The notes: a model not told the origin generated them from the sequence alone. A stretch of 64,000 nt of DNA from Pacificitalea manganoxidans (GCF_002504165.1 NZ_CP021404.1:1674001-1738000), one strand, 5' to 3'. Positions 8,867 to 18,403 are shown, counted from the first letter of the stretch. Numbers and translations are program-made.

Positions 8867-9655
8867 ATGCAGACACCAGTGATCGAGGCACGCGGGCTTG
8901 ATCTGACCTTTCAGACCAATGACGGCCCGGTTCAGGCGCTGAGCAACATCGACCTGTCGATCGAACGGGGCGAGTTCGTGTCCTTCATCGGGCCGTCGGG
9001 CTGTGGCAAGACCACGTTTCTGCGTTGCGTCGCGGCGCTGGAGACCCCCACCGGCGGCAGCCTTACGGTCAACGGGTTAAGCCCGGAGGAAGCCCGGCAG
9101 GCGCGCTCCTACGGCTACGTGTTTCAGGCGGCCGGGCTCTATCCATGGCGCACCATCGCTGGCAATATCCGCCTGCCGCTGGAGATCATGGGCTTCCCGC
9201 GTGCCGAAATGGCGGAGCGGGTGGCGCGGGTGCTCGATCTGGTGGAACTGACCGGTTTCGGTCAGAAATTTCCGTGGCAGTTGTCGGGTGGCATGCAGCA
9301 GCGGGCCTCTATCGCGCGGGCGCTGGCCTTTGACGCCGATATCCTGCTGATGGATGAGCCGTTCGGCGCGCTGGATGAGATCGTGCGCGATCACCTGAAT
9401 GAACAGCTGCTCGCGCTTTGGGCGCGGACCGGCAAGACCATTGGCTTTGTCACCCACTCGATCCCCGAGGCCGTCTATCTGTCCACCAAGATCGTGGTGA
9501 TGAGCCCACGTCCGGGGCGGATCGCGGATGTCATCGACAGCCCGCTACCGCGCGAACGCCCGCTCGACATTCGGGACACGCCCGAATTCATCGCCGTGGC
9601 CCACCGCGTCCGTGAAGGGCTGCGTGCCGGGTTGCAGGGGGCGGATGCGGCATGA
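8867..9655 (+). CDS. ABC transporter ATP-binding protein (pyrimidine-type uptake)
   Basis: This is a 262-residue ATPase of the nitrate/sulfonate/taurine/thiamine-precursor (SsuB/ThiZ) type. It has Walker A (GPSGCGKTTF), the Q-loop region (YVFQAAGLYPWRT), the ABC signature LSGGMQQRASIARAL, Walker B (DILLMDEPFGALDE) and the H-loop (FVTHSIPEA). The ATG at 8867 gives the expected N-terminus; an in-frame extension to 8720 lies inside the hydA end and is rejected. It overlaps the first permease by 4 bases and belongs to the pyrimidine cluster, so it probably energises uptake of a pyrimidine or a breakdown intermediate. Confidence 0.9.
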   Translation: MQTPVIEARGLDLTFQTNDGPVQALSNIDLSIERGEFVSFIGPSGCGKTTFLRCVAALETPTGGSLTVNGLSPEEARQARSYGYVFQAAGLYPWRTIAGNIRLPLEIMGFPRAEMAERVARVLDLVELTGFGQKFPWQLSGGMQQRASIARALAFDADILLMDEPFGALDEIVRDHLNEQLLALWARTGKTIGFVTHSIPEAVYLSTKIVVMSPRPGRIADVIDSPLPRERPLDIRDTPEFIAVAHRVREGLRAGLQGADAA

Positions 9656-10518
9656 TGCGCAGGTCCATTCCCGTTCTGACCATCGTCGCGCTGATCCTCG
9701 GGCTTTGGTATCTGGGCGCGTGGGGTATGAACCGGCAATGGGCGCTGGATCAGGCCGCACGGGCGGAGGTGACCCTGTCCGAGGCCGAGATTTTCGTCGA
9801 TACGATGAGCCAGGACCGGCCCAAGCTGCCCGCCCCGCACCAAGTGGCGGTGGAGCTGTGGGATACGGTGGCGATGAAATCCCCGACCTCGCGCCGCAGC
9901 TTGCTGTTTCACGGGTGGATCACCCTGTCGGCGACGCTTGCGGGCTTTGCCATCGGCGCGGTGGCGGGGATGCTGCTGGCCGTCGGCATCGTCCATAATC
10001 GCGCGATGGATATGAGCGTCATGCCATGGGCGATTGCCAGCCAGACGATCCCCATCCTTGCCATCGCGCCCATGATTATCGTGGTGCTGAATTCGGTCGG
10101 GGTCTCAGGGCTTCTGCCGAAGGCTTTGATCTCGGCCTATCTGAGTTTCTTCCCGGTTGTCGTGGGCATGGTAAAGGGGCTGCGCGCGCCGGATGCCATG
10201 CAGCTTGACCTGCTCAGAACCTATAATGCCAGCGCGTCGCAAGGTTTCTGGAAGCTGCGTCTGCCGGCATCGCTGCCCTATCTTTTCGCATCGCTGAAGA
10301 TCGCCATTGCGGCAAGCCTTGTCGGTGCCATCGTGGGTGAGCTGCCCACCGGTGCGGTCCGGGGCTTGGGCGCGCGTCTGCTGGCGGGCAGCTATTACGG
10401 CCAGACGGTGCAGATCTGGTCGGCACTGATCGGCGCGGCGGTTCTTGCCGGGCTGATGGTGGGCGCGATCGGGCTGATGGAACGGCAGGTGCTCAAGCGG
10501 ATGGGGATGGCACGATGA
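9652..10518 (+). CDS. ABC transporter permease (first of two)
   Basis: This is a 288-residue SsuC-type permease with an N-terminal membrane anchor (about residues 5-25), a periplasmic loop and about five further helices. The EAA-type coupling loop is seen around KGLRAPDAMQLDLLRTYNAS. It overlaps the upstream ATPase (ATGATG start at 9652) and the downstream permease by 4 bases each. The two permeases are homologous to each other in the coupling-loop half, which suggests they form a heterodimeric channel. Confidence 0.88.
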   Translation: MMRRSIPVLTIVALILGLWYLGAWGMNRQWALDQAARAEVTLSEAEIFVDTMSQDRPKLPAPHQVAVELWDTVAMKSPTSRRSLLFHGWITLSATLAGFAIGAVAGMLLAVGIVHNRAMDMSVMPWAIASQTIPILAIAPMIIVVLNSVGVSGLLPKALISAYLSFFPVVVGMVKGLRAPDAMQLDLLRTYNASASQGFWKLRLPASLPYLFASLKIAIAASLVGAIVGELPTGAVRGLGARLLAGSYYGQTVQIWSALIGAAVLAGLMVGAIGLMERQVLKRMGMAR

Positions 10519-11357
10519 TCTGGGTGATCGGCGCAGTCGCGGTCTGGCTTGGCGCGTGGGCGCTCAACGTGTGGCTGGCGCGCGGGCCTGCAACCCGGGC
10601 GCGGGCGCTGCTGGTGCCTGCGCTGTTCGGGCTGTCGCTGCTGGTGCTGTGGGAAGGCATCGTGCGCGGCCTTGGCGTGCCGTCGGTGATCCTGCCCGCG
10701 CCGAGCGCGATCTTTGAGCGGATCATCGTCAGCCTGCCGATCCTGTGGGGGGATTTCGTGCAGACCTTCCTGAAAGGCGCGCTGTCGGGATATGTGCTGG
10801 GCGTTGCCGCGGGCATTGCTGTGGCGCTGATCGCCGATGCGTCGGATTTCCTGCGGCGCGGGGTCATGCCGGTGGGCAATTTCATGGCCGCCCTGCCGAT
10901 CATCGGGATCGCGCCGATCATGGTGATGTGGTTCGGCTTTGACTGGGAAAGCAAGGCCGCGGTCGTGGTGGTGATGGTGTTTTTCCCGATCCTTGTGAAC
11001 ACGGTCGGCGGGCTGGCGGCGACCGACCGGATGCAGCGCGACCTGATGCGCACCTATGCCGCGGGCTATTTGCCGACCTTGCTGAAACTGCGCCTGCCCG
11101 CCGCGATGCCATTTATTTTTAACGGCTTGAAGATCGCCACCACGCTTGCGCTGATCGGGGCTATCGTGGCCGAGTTTTTCGGCTCGCCGGTGCGGGGCAT
11201 GGGGTTCCGCATCTCGACCGAGGTGGGGCGGCTCGCGCTCGATATGGTCTGGGCCGAGATCGTCGTGGCGGCGTTGGCCGGGTCGGCCTTTTACGGCGCG
11301 ATCGCGCTGATCGAGACACGGGTGACCTTCTGGCATCCGTCACAAAGACGCGGCTGA
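10515..11357 (+). CDS. ABC transporter permease (second of two)
   Basis: This is a 280-residue membrane permease of the same type as the preceding gene. It contains a coupling loop near GLAATDRMQRDLMRTYAAGY and the typical segment LRLPAAMPFIFNGLKIATT. About six membrane helices are evident. It overlaps the upstream permease by 4 bases and is followed 60 bases later by the substrate-binding protein. It is expected to pair with the upstream permease. Confidence 0.88.
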   Translation: MIWVIGAVAVWLGAWALNVWLARGPATRARALLVPALFGLSLLVLWEGIVRGLGVPSVILPAPSAIFERIIVSLPILWGDFVQTFLKGALSGYVLGVAAGIAVALIADASDFLRRGVMPVGNFMAALPIIGIAPIMVMWFGFDWESKAAVVVVMVFFPILVNTVGGLAATDRMQRDLMRTYAAGYLPTLLKLRLPAAMPFIFNGLKIATTLALIGAIVAEFFGSPVRGMGFRISTEVGRLALDMVWAEIVVAALAGSAFYGAIALIETRVTFWHPSQRRG

Positions 11358-11417
11358 GCGGTTTGCGGGCTCGGGCGTGAATTTCAACCAGATATAAACC
11401 CGCAAGGAGGTAATGAC

Positions 11418-12428
11418 ATGACGATCAAGACTTGGGCCGCGACGGTTCCCGCGGCCATGGCTGGCGCCGCGATGGGGTTGGCCGCGCAGGGGGCGATGGC
11501 GCAGGATGCGCTGACGCTGCAACTGAAATGGGTCACGCAGTCCCAGTTCGCGGGCTACTACGTCGCCTTGGAAGAAGGATTTTACGAGGAAGAGAACCTC
11601 GACGTCACGATCAAGCCGGGCGGTCCCGACATCGCACCCGTTCAGGTGCTGATGGGTGGCGGGGCCGATGTGATGGTGGACTGGATGCCTTCTGCGCTGG
11701 CGGCGCGCGAAAATGGCGCTCCGGTGGTCAACATCGCCCAGCCCTTCAAAAGCTCCGGCATGATGCTGACCTGCCTGAAGGAAACCGGGATCGAAACGCC
11801 CGAGGATTTCCCGGGCAAGAAGCTTGGCGTCTGGTTCTTTGGCAACGAATATCCGTTCCTTAGCTGGATGAGCCAGCTTGAGATCCCGACGGAGGGCGGC
11901 GAAGACGGTGTCGAGGTGCTCAAGCAGGCGTTCAACGTCGATCCGCTCCTGCAAAAGCAGGCCGATTGCATCTCGACCATGACCTATAACGAATATTGGC
12001 AGGTTCTGGACGCGGGCATCGCCGAAGAGGATCTGGTGACGTTCAAATACGAAGATCAGGGCGTCGCCACCCTCGAAGACGGGCTTTATGTGCTGGAGGA
12101 AGACCTCGAAGATCCGGCGACGGTGGAGAAGCTCGCCCGCTTCGTGCGCGCCTCCATGAAGGGCTGGAAATGGGCGGAGGAGAACCCCGATGCCGCCGCC
12201 GAGATCGTGCTTGAATACGACGAAACCGGCGCTCAGACCGAAGAGCATCAGCAGTGGATGATGGGTGAGGTCGCCAAGCTGACCGCAGGAAGCGACGGCA
12301 CGCTCGACGAGGCCGACTACCAGCGCACCGTGGACAGCCTAATGTCCGGCGGCTCCGACCCCGTCATCACCAAAACGCCCGAAGGCGCATTTAGCCATGT
12401 GGTGACCGATCAGGCCTTTGGCGGCTGA
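11418..12428 (+). CDS. ABC substrate-binding protein, NMT1/THI5-like
   Basis: This is a 336-residue periplasmic binding protein. The first 28 residues form a signal peptide ending near GAMAQDA. The mature part starts with LTLQLKWVTQSQFAGYYVAL, the NMT1/THI5 fold used for hydroxymethylpyrimidine, riboflavin and related ring compounds. A near-ideal Shine-Dalgarno AAGGAGGT (11404-11411) lies 6 bases before the ATG, as expected for a component made in excess. The fold and the cluster both point to a pyrimidine-like ligand; the exact ligand cannot be read from sequence. Confidence 0.88.
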   Translation: MTIKTWAATVPAAMAGAAMGLAAQGAMAQDALTLQLKWVTQSQFAGYYVALEEGFYEEENLDVTIKPGGPDIAPVQVLMGGGADVMVDWMPSALAARENGAPVVNIAQPFKSSGMMLTCLKETGIETPEDFPGKKLGVWFFGNEYPFLSWMSQLEIPTEGGEDGVEVLKQAFNVDPLLQKQADCISTMTYNEYWQVLDAGIAEEDLVTFKYEDQGVATLEDGLYVLEEDLEDPATVEKLARFVRASMKGWKWAEENPDAAAEIVLEYDETGAQTEEHQQWMMGEVAKLTAGSDGTLDEADYQRTVDSLMSGGSDPVITKTPEGAFSHVVTDQAFGG

Positions 12429-12436
12429 TTGAACAG

Positions 12437-12464
12437 GGTGCGCGCGGAATGGCCCGCGCGCACC
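12437..12464 (+). terminator. Hairpin terminator of the pyrimidine cluster
   Basis: A perfect 11-base-pair GC-rich inverted repeat (GGTGCGCGCGG, 6-base loop, CCGCGCGCACC) begins 9 bases after the binding-protein stop. Only a weak T-rich tail follows, so it may act as a terminator, an mRNA-stabilising end, or both. Confidence 0.55.
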
Positions 12465-12800
12465 TGTCGCATTGCGGGACAGCGCCCTGACCGCGTTCCG
12501 TAAGGGACATGCGCCCCGCAAACGCTGCGCGGCAGGGGCGTGTTCCTTTGAACATGAGGCGCCGAACGTCTGCTGCGATCGGGTAGGTGCAGGCACCTTT
12601 CAAATCACTGGGTTCGCGCTGAGCGTCATCACCGGGAGGAGGCGCGGTCTGCTCCCGCTGTTTCCGCCAAATACCGTGCGAAGCCGGGTGGCGTATGGCC
12701 TGCCTCCCTAGTGACCCGCGCCGCCAGCGAACTGCCATGTTGACGTGTCTGCCACGCATCGCCACGGGGCAGCACCGCCAATGCCCGCTGTGGCATTCAT
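12465..12800. other. Gene-free interval between the ABC cluster and miaA
   Basis: This stretch lies between a terminator-like hairpin and the miaA stop on the other strand. A 79-codon open frame inside it (12472-12711) has no ribosome site and no recognisable protein features. I looked for cobalamin, SAM and TPP riboswitch cores and for tRNA-like folds and found none that hold up. Nothing supportable is present. Confidence 0.5.
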
Positions 12801-13664
12801 TCAGGGCAACTCAACGGCTTGCCACGCCCCCATCCTCGCCCTGAACCAGCTGCGTTGACGTTTCGCATATTGGCGGGAGGCGATGACGGCGCGGGTGCGG
12901 GCTTCGTCCAGGGTAAGCTCCCCCTTCAGGTGACCGATCAACTCCGACGCGCCAATCGCGCGGGCGGATTGCGCCGTGGGGGACCATGTGGCGAAGTTGG
13001 CGCGGGCCTCCTCCAGCGCGCCATGCTCCAGCATCATGTCAAACCGCCGGGCGATCCGGGCATTGAGCCACTCGCGATCAACCCGCATGACAAGGGGCTG
13101 GGCATTGGCCAGCGGCAGGAGGGGCGGCGGCGTGTCGTCCTGCCATGCGGCGATGCCACGCCCGGTGGCGCGCAGCACTTCCCATGCGCGCTGCACCCGT
13201 GCGCGGTTTTGCAGGTCCAGCCGTGCCGCGCTTGCGGGATCAAGCGCGTCGCGCATCAATTCCAGCGGCAGCAGATCGGCCTCGGCGCGGATCTCGGGCG
13301 GGGTGGCGGGAATTTCGGCCAACCCTTCGGTCAGCGCGGAGAAGTAGAGCCCGGTGCCCCCGACAATGATCGGGCGCGCGCTTGCCGCGAGAATCGGCGC
13401 AACCTCGCGCAGCCAATGCCCGACGGAGTAATCGGCATCCCCCGCGATGTGACCATAAAGCCTGTGCGGCGCGCGGGCTTCCTCCTCGGCGGAGGGGCGC
13501 GCGGTCAAAATGCGCCAGTTGTCAAAGACCTGCAGCGCATCGGCATTCACGATGACGCCGCCAGAGCGGGCGGCGATCTCCAATGCCAGCGCGGATTTTC
13601 CACTGGCGGTCGGCCCGGCGATCAGCACCGGACGCTCCGCATCGAGGGTCTGCCACAAGGTCAC
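12801..13664 (-). CDS. miaA: tRNA dimethylallyltransferase MiaA
   Basis: MiaA adds a dimethylallyl group to N6 of adenosine 37 in tRNAs reading UNN codons. The P-loop GPTASGKS sits at residues 17-24, followed by the family segments [20 protein letters not shown] and [15 protein letters not shown] chose a GTG start at 13664, because AGGAG lies about 8 bases upstream and it gives a usual 287-residue protein. In-frame ATGs at 13724 and 13781 would add 20-39 non-family residues reaching toward pyrH. It is divergent from pyrH with a 103-base gap. Confidence 0.93.
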   Translation of the reverse strand: MTLWQTLDAERPVLIAGPTASGKSALALEIAARSGGVIVNADALQVFDNWRILTARPSAEEEARAPHRLYGHIAGDADYSVGHWLREVAPILAASARPIIVGGTGLYFSALTEGLAEIPATPPEIRAEADLLPLELMRDALDPASAARLDLQNRARVQRAWEVLRATGRGIAAWQDDTPPPLLPLANAQPLVMRVDREWLNARIARRFDMMLEHGALEEARANFATWSPTAQSARAIGASELIGHLKGELTLDEARTRAVIASRQYAKRQRSWFRARMGAWQAVELP

Positions 13665-13767
13665 CTGCCGCTCCTGTCCATCCGCGCCGTATCGCCGGTT
13701 GAACCCGGCCCCGATTTCCGACATTTTCCGCCGCAGCAATTTCTGGCCGGATCGGGAGACCCACATA

Positions 13768-14529
13768 ATGCAGGACGCCACCCCCTCGCAACCGGACCCG
13801 GCATCGTCCCCGGCCCCCCAACCCGCCTATGGGCGGGTGCTGCTGAAGATCTCGGGCGAGGCGCTGATGGGCCCGCAGGGCTACGGCCTGCATCCGCCCA
13901 CCGTGCAGCGTATCGCCAATGAGGTGAAGAGCGTTCACGCGCTTGGCGTCGAGATCTGCATGGTGATCGGCGGCGGCAACATCTTCCGCGGGCTGCAAGG
14001 CTCGGCTCAGGGGATGGAGCGGACGACCGCAGATTACATGGGCATGCTCGCCACTGTGATGAACGCGCTGGCCATGCAATCCGCGCTGGAGGAGCTGAAA
14101 ATCCACACGCGGGTGATTTCGGCTATTCCGATGGATCAGGTCTGCGAGCCCTACATCCGGCGCCGCGCCGTGCGCCATCTGGAAAAGAAACGAGTCTGCA
14201 TCTTTGCTGCGGGCACGGGCAATCCCTATTTCACCACCGATACCGCCGCGACGCTGCGCGCCAATGAGATGTCTTGCGAGGCGATCTTCAAAGGCACCAA
14301 GGTCGATGGCGTCTATGACAAGGACCCGGTGAAGTTCGAAGATGCGAAACGCTACTCGACTGTCACCTATGACGAGGTGCTGCAGCAGCATCTGGGGGTG
14401 ATGGACGCGTCCGCGATTGCGTTGGCGCGGGACAATGATTTGCCGATCATCGTGTTCTCGCTGGATGAACCGGGCGGTTTCCGCGGCATCCTTGCGGGGC
14501 AGGGCACCTATACCAAGGTTCATGGCTGA
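13768..14529 (+). CDS. pyrH: UMP kinase PyrH
   Basis: UMP kinase phosphorylates UMP to UDP and is hexameric and essential in most bacteria. The 253-residue product has [13 protein letters not shown] near the N-terminus, [10 protein letters not shown] (phosphate loop), [16 protein letters not shown], and [21 protein letters not shown]-type nucleotide contacts. The start at 13768 is followed by a short Pro/Ala/Ser-rich extension before the conserved core. It heads the pyrH-frr-uppS-cdsA-dxr-rseP run seen in many proteobacteria. Confidence 0.95.
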   Translation: MQDATPSQPDPASSPAPQPAYGRVLLKISGEALMGPQGYGLHPPTVQRIANEVKSVHALGVEICMVIGGGNIFRGLQGSAQGMERTTADYMGMLATVMNALAMQSALEELKIHTRVISAIPMDQVCEPYIRRRAVRHLEKKRVCIFAAGTGNPYFTTDTAATLRANEMSCEAIFKGTKVDGVYDKDPVKFEDAKRYSTVTYDEVLQQHLGVMDASAIALARDNDLPIIVFSLDEPGGFRGILAGQGTYTKVHG

Positions 14530-14565
14530 CGGCGCGCAAACGGCGCACTTCCACATCAGACAGCG

Positions 14566-14588
14566 GGCAGGTTTCGCGAAAACCTGCC
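14566..14588. promoter_or_regulatory. Upstream hairpin in the pyrH-frr gap
   Basis: GGCAGGTTT and AAACCTGCC form a 9-base-pair stem around a 5-base CGCGA loop, 37 bases after the pyrH stop. No T-tract follows. It lies 7 bases before a second, longer hairpin; the pair may attenuate or process the pyrH-frr message. Confidence 0.5.
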
Positions 14589-14595
14589 TATACAA

Positions 14596-14622
14596 CCCTG
14601 ACATATCCACGATATGTCAGGG
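14596..14622. promoter_or_regulatory. Downstream 12-bp hairpin in the pyrH-frr gap
   Basis: CCCTGACATATC, a CAC triloop and GATATGTCAGGG form a perfect 12-base-pair inverted repeat. It has a mixed-sequence stem rather than the GC-rich stem and T-tract of a terminator. It could be an RNA processing site or a protein-binding dyad for frr expression. Confidence 0.5.
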
Positions 14623-14677
14623 AACAGCCGGCGGCGCGTCCGCCATCAAGACACTTCGATAAAGGAGGAGAGGCGCC

Positions 14678-15241
14678 TTGGCAGAGAATTTCGAGCTCGA
14701 TCTTGACGATCTCAAGCGCCGTATGGACGGTGCAATGGCCGCTCTCAAAACGGAATTTCACACCCTGCGGACGGGGCGTGCAGCCGCGACGATGGTCGAT
14801 CCGATCACCGTCGACGCCTATGGTCAGATCACGCCGCTCAATCAGGTCGGCACGATCAACGTGCCCGAGCCGCGAATGCTGACGATCAATGTCTGGGACA
14901 AGTCGCTCATCAACAAGGTTGAGAAGGCGATCCGCGAAAGCGGCCTTGGCATCAACCCGGTCGTCGATGGCACCGTCATCCGCCTGCCGATTCCGGAGCT
15001 GAACGAGGAACGCCGCCGCGAGATGACCAAGATCGCCGCGCAATATTCCGAAAGCGCCCGCGTCGCGGTTCGCAACGTGCGTCGCGATGGCATGGATATC
15101 CTCAAGAAAGCCAAGAATGACGGCCTGAGCGAGGACGATTTTAAGATTTGGTCCGATGAGGTTCAGACCCTGACCGATGAATATATCGCATCCATTGATT
15201 CGACGCTGGAGGCCAAGCAGGCCGAGATCATGCAGGTCTGA
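14678..15241 (+). CDS. frr: Ribosome recycling factor
   Basis: RRF splits post-termination ribosomes together with EF-G. The 187-residue protein matches family length, with the motifs [33 protein letters not shown], and the C-terminal coiled helix ending [10 protein letters not shown]. The start is a TTG at 14678 with a strong AAAGGAGG ribosome site 9 bases upstream; no ATG fits the family N-terminus ([15 protein letters not shown]). The rare start codon may keep synthesis modest. Confidence 0.96.
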   Translation: MAENFELDLDDLKRRMDGAMAALKTEFHTLRTGRAAATMVDPITVDAYGQITPLNQVGTINVPEPRMLTINVWDKSLINKVEKAIRESGLGINPVVDGTVIRLPIPELNEERRREMTKIAAQYSESARVAVRNVRRDGMDILKKAKNDGLSEDDFKIWSDEVQTLTDEYIASIDSTLEAKQAEIMQV

Positions 15242-15277
15242 GCACCCGCACCCGACCTTTGGCCAAAGGGGGCCGTC

Positions 15278-16216
15278 ATGCCCGGCATCAAACGGACCGA
15301 ACCGCACCGCACCGCCGCCCCGAAGGGACGGCGGTCTTTGCGATTAGGTGGGCTGACCTCTGCCAGTCCCGCGCCGCGGGGCACCGACACACCTTGCGCG
15401 CAGGAGCGTGCAGCAGGGGGGAAAAAGCCTGGCAATCAGGGCGGCGCGCCGCTCTCCCCGCCGACCAGCGGCACGACTGCATCTGGTGACCGGTCCGGCG
15501 TGGCGGGGCGTGCGGCGGGGCCGCACCATGTGGCGATTATCATGGACGGCAATGGCCGTTGGGCGACGTCGCGCGGACGTCCGCGCTTGTTCGGGCATCA
15601 GGCCGGTGCCCGCCGGGTCAGCGATATTGTCGAGACCTGCCCCGATCTGGGCATTCGGTATCTGACGATCTTTGCCTTCTCGACAGAGAATTGGAAACGC
15701 ACCCAGACCGAAGTCAGTGGTCTGATGACCCTGTTTCGCCGCTACATCACCAAAGAGGCGCAGCGCCTTTTGCAGGGGGGCGTGCGGGTGCGGTTCATCG
15801 GGGATCGCGAGCGGCTGGACCCGAAGCTGGCGCGGCTGATGGACGAGTTGGAGCAGTTGACCGCGGCAAACGAAGCGCTGCATCTGACGGTGGCGTTGAA
15901 TTATGGCGGTCGGGACGAAGTGACCCGCGCGACCCGCAGGCTTGCCGCCGAAGTGGCCGCCGGGCGGCTTGCACCCGAGGATGTCGATGCCTCGACGCTG
16001 GCGCGGTTTCTGGACACCTGTAGCCTGCCGGACCCGGATCTGGTGATCCGCACCTCGGGCGAAGCGCGGATCTCGAACTTCCTGCTGTGGCAGTCCGCCT
16101 ATGCGGAATACGAGTTTGTCGATACCCTGTGGCCCGATTTCGATCCGGACTGCTTCCGCGAGGTGATCGGGCGCTATGGCAATCGCGACCGCCGGTTCGG
16201 AGCGGTGCATGGCTGA
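15278..16216 (+). CDS. uppS: Isoprenyl (undecaprenyl/decaprenyl) diphosphate synthase
   Basis: This cis-prenyltransferase makes the polyprenyl diphosphate lipid carrier for cell-wall precursors. Visible motifs are HHVAIIMDGNGRWA (catalytic Asp), GHQAGARRVSDIVE, FAFSTENWKR and the C-terminal DPDLVIRTSGEARISNFLLW. The open frame gives 312 residues, about 65 more than usual, because of a low-complexity basic N-terminal stretch. A GTG at 15500, nine codons before the first conserved residues, would give a normal-sized protein, so the true start is uncertain and may lie at 15500. Confidence 0.9.
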   Translation: MPGIKRTEPHRTAAPKGRRSLRLGGLTSASPAPRGTDTPCAQERAAGGKKPGNQGGAPLSPPTSGTTASGDRSGVAGRAAGPHHVAIIMDGNGRWATSRGRPRLFGHQAGARRVSDIVETCPDLGIRYLTIFAFSTENWKRTQTEVSGLMTLFRRYITKEAQRLLQGGVRVRFIGDRERLDPKLARLMDELEQLTAANEALHLTVALNYGGRDEVTRATRRLAAEVAAGRLAPEDVDASTLARFLDTCSLPDPDLVIRTSGEARISNFLLWQSAYAEYEFVDTLWPDFDPDCFREVIGRYGNRDRRFGAVHG

Positions 16217-16342
16217 CATCCTGCCCGTCGCCGCGCGGGGGACTGGGCGTTTCGGCGCCAGCCCCGCCTTCGCCCGGCTGCACATTGCCGCGCTGCGCGC
16301 TATGTTGCCCGCAAGACCGATGCCAAGAACGGAGCTTCATCC

Positions 16343-17146
16343 ATGACCACCGCGAGCCGCGCCAGAAACGGCCGCTGGGACGACCTGATGCCACGCCTGA
16401 CTTCGGGGGCGGGCATGGTGATCGTCGGCATTATCGCGATCCGGCTGGGCGGCGTCTGGTTTCAGATGTTGGCGGTGTTCGTCACCGCCGTGATGGTATG
16501 GGAACTGGCGCGCATGATCCGGCAGGACGGCAATACCGCGATGCTGCTGGCGGCGGCCACGGCGTCGGTGCTGTCGGGCCTCCTACAACAGGACAGCGCG
16601 CCCTATCTGCTGCTGATGCTGGGGCCCGCGCTGTTCGGCACCTTTGCCATGCCGCGCGAGAGACTGACGTTTTTCCTGTTCGCGCTGGGGATTTCGGCGG
16701 CGGGCTGGGGGCTTGTCACCTTCCGCGATACCTATGGCGGGACGTGGCTATTCTGGCTGGTGCTCTGCGTCGTGGCCACCGACATTCTGGGTTATTTCGC
16801 CGGGCGCGCGTTTGGCGGGCCAAAGTTCTGGCCGCGCATCAGCCCTAAAAAAACGTGGTCTGGCGCGGTTGCGGGCTGGATCGGCGCAGCGGCTGTGGGG
16901 GCGATCTTTCTCAGCTTCACCGATGCCGGTTGGGATCTGATCTGGATCTCCGCGCTGCTGTCTTTTGCCTCGCAGATGGGGGACATCGCGGAAAGCGCGC
17001 TCAAGCGGCGCATGGGGGTCAAGGACAGTTCTGGCCTGATCCCCGGCCATGGCGGGCTGTTTGACCGGTTCGACGGGCTGTTGGGCGCGGCGCTCTTCAT
17101 GCTGGCCGTGGCCTTTGTGGTCGAGGTGCCGCAGGTGCATCTGTGA
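16343..17146 (+). CDS. cdsA: Phosphatidate cytidylyltransferase CdsA
   Basis: CdsA makes CDP-diacylglycerol from phosphatidic acid and CTP at the inner membrane. The 267-residue protein has about seven helices and the complete family signature: SALKRRMGVKDSSGLIPGHG followed by GLFDRFDG near the C-terminus. A GGAG site precedes the ATG at 16343. Its stop overlaps the dxr GTG by 4 bases. Confidence 0.94.
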   Translation: MTTASRARNGRWDDLMPRLTSGAGMVIVGIIAIRLGGVWFQMLAVFVTAVMVWELARMIRQDGNTAMLLAAATASVLSGLLQQDSAPYLLLMLGPALFGTFAMPRERLTFFLFALGISAAGWGLVTFRDTYGGTWLFWLVLCVVATDILGYFAGRAFGGPKFWPRISPKKTWSGAVAGWIGAAAVGAIFLSFTDAGWDLIWISALLSFASQMGDIAESALKRRMGVKDSSGLIPGHGGLFDRFDGLLGAALFMLAVAFVVEVPQVHL

Positions 17147-18324
17147 GCCGCAGGCGGATCAGCATTTTCGGCGCGACCGGTTCTATCGGGGTGAACACCG
17201 TCGATCTTATCGCCCGCGCGCCGGAGCGATTCGAGGTCGTGGCCCTGACCGGCGGGCATAATGTGGCACTGCTGGCCGAACAGGCCCGGCAACTGGGCGC
17301 GCAGTTCGTAGCCACCGCACATGCCGAACAGGGCGCCGCGCTAGCCGAGGCGCTGGCGGGCAGCGGCATCGCCTGCGGGGCCGGTCCTGCTGCGATGGAC
17401 GAAGCCGCCGCGCGGGACGCAGATTGGGTCATGTCCGCGATTGTCGGCGCAGCCGGGCTGAAACCGGGGCTGCAAGCGTTGGAGCGCGGCGCGACGCTGG
17501 CGCTCGCCAACAAGGAATCGCTGGTCTGTGCCGGCGCGTTGATGCTGCAAACCGCGGCCCGCGCCAATGCGACGCTGCTGCCGGTGGATAGCGAACATTC
17601 CGCAGTGTTTCAGGCGCTGACGGGGGAGCCGCGCGGCGCGGTGGAACGGATCGTCATCACTGCTTCGGGTGGGGCGTTCCGCGACTGGAGCCACGCCCAG
17701 ATGCGCGAGGCCACCCCGGAACAGGCCGCCGCGCATCCGAACTGGTCGATGGGCCAGCGCATTACCATCGACAGCGCCTCGATGTTCAATAAGTCGATGG
17801 AAGTCATTGAGACACATGAGTTCTTTGGTATAGATCCCGACCGGATCGAGGTGCTGGTGCATCCCGAAAGCCTTGTTCACGCGCTGGTGGGGTTTTCCGA
17901 CGGCGCGTTGATGGCGCATCTCGGCCCGCCGGATATGCGCCATGCGATCGGCTACGCACTGAATTGGCCCGAACGCCACCCGCTGCCGGTGGAGCGGTTG
18001 GACCTCGCGCGTATTGGCTCGTTGAATTTTGCGGCGCCCGATGAGACCCGTTTTCCGGCCCTGCGCCTCGCGCGGGAGGTGATGGCCGCAGGTGGGCTCT
18101 CGGGCGCGGTGTTCAACGCGGCCAAGGAACGCGCGCTGGATGGATTTCTGGCGCGGCAGTTGCGGTTCACGGACATGAGCGTCGTGGTCGAAGAAGTGCT
18201 CGCGCAGATGTGGTCACGCGGTGGGCTTGGAAATGCCGCGATGAGCCTTGATAACGTGCTCGCGGCGGATGCCGAGGCCCGCCGCCGCGCGGGTGAGGTC
18301 ATCGCAGGGCGGCAGGTCGCCTGA
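17143..18324 (+). CDS. dxr: 1-deoxy-D-xylulose 5-phosphate reductoisomerase
   Basis: Dxr converts DXP to 2-C-methyl-D-erythritol 4-phosphate with NADPH, the first committed step of the MEP isoprenoid pathway. The 393-residue protein has the NADPH-binding start ISIFGATGSIGVNTVDLI, ALANKESLVCAG, PVDSEHSAVFQAL (metal and substrate contacts) and MGQRITIDSASMFNKSMEVI. It begins with GTG at 17143 inside the cdsA stop (GTGA). It sits between phospholipid and membrane protease genes, as in many proteobacteria. Confidence 0.95.
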   Translation: MSRRRISIFGATGSIGVNTVDLIARAPERFEVVALTGGHNVALLAEQARQLGAQFVATAHAEQGAALAEALAGSGIACGAGPAAMDEAAARDADWVMSAIVGAAGLKPGLQALERGATLALANKESLVCAGALMLQTAARANATLLPVDSEHSAVFQALTGEPRGAVERIVITASGGAFRDWSHAQMREATPEQAAAHPNWSMGQRITIDSASMFNKSMEVIETHEFFGIDPDRIEVLVHPESLVHALVGFSDGALMAHLGPPDMRHAIGYALNWPERHPLPVERLDLARIGSLNFAAPDETRFPALRLAREVMAAGGLSGAVFNAAKERALDGFLARQLRFTDMSVVVEEVLAQMWSRGGLGNAAMSLDNVLAADAEARRRAGEVIAGRQVA

Positions 18325-18403
18325 CCCCGATGCACGCCTGATAGGGCGCGCACCATATGAATGACGGGCCTAGCCCGCGACGAGACAGGACGGACGGACA
18401 GGC

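Noticed and set aside
12472-12711. A 79-codon frame and possible riboswitch between the ABC cluster and miaA
   Set aside because: No ribosome site, no domain, and no riboswitch core survived inspection on either strand.
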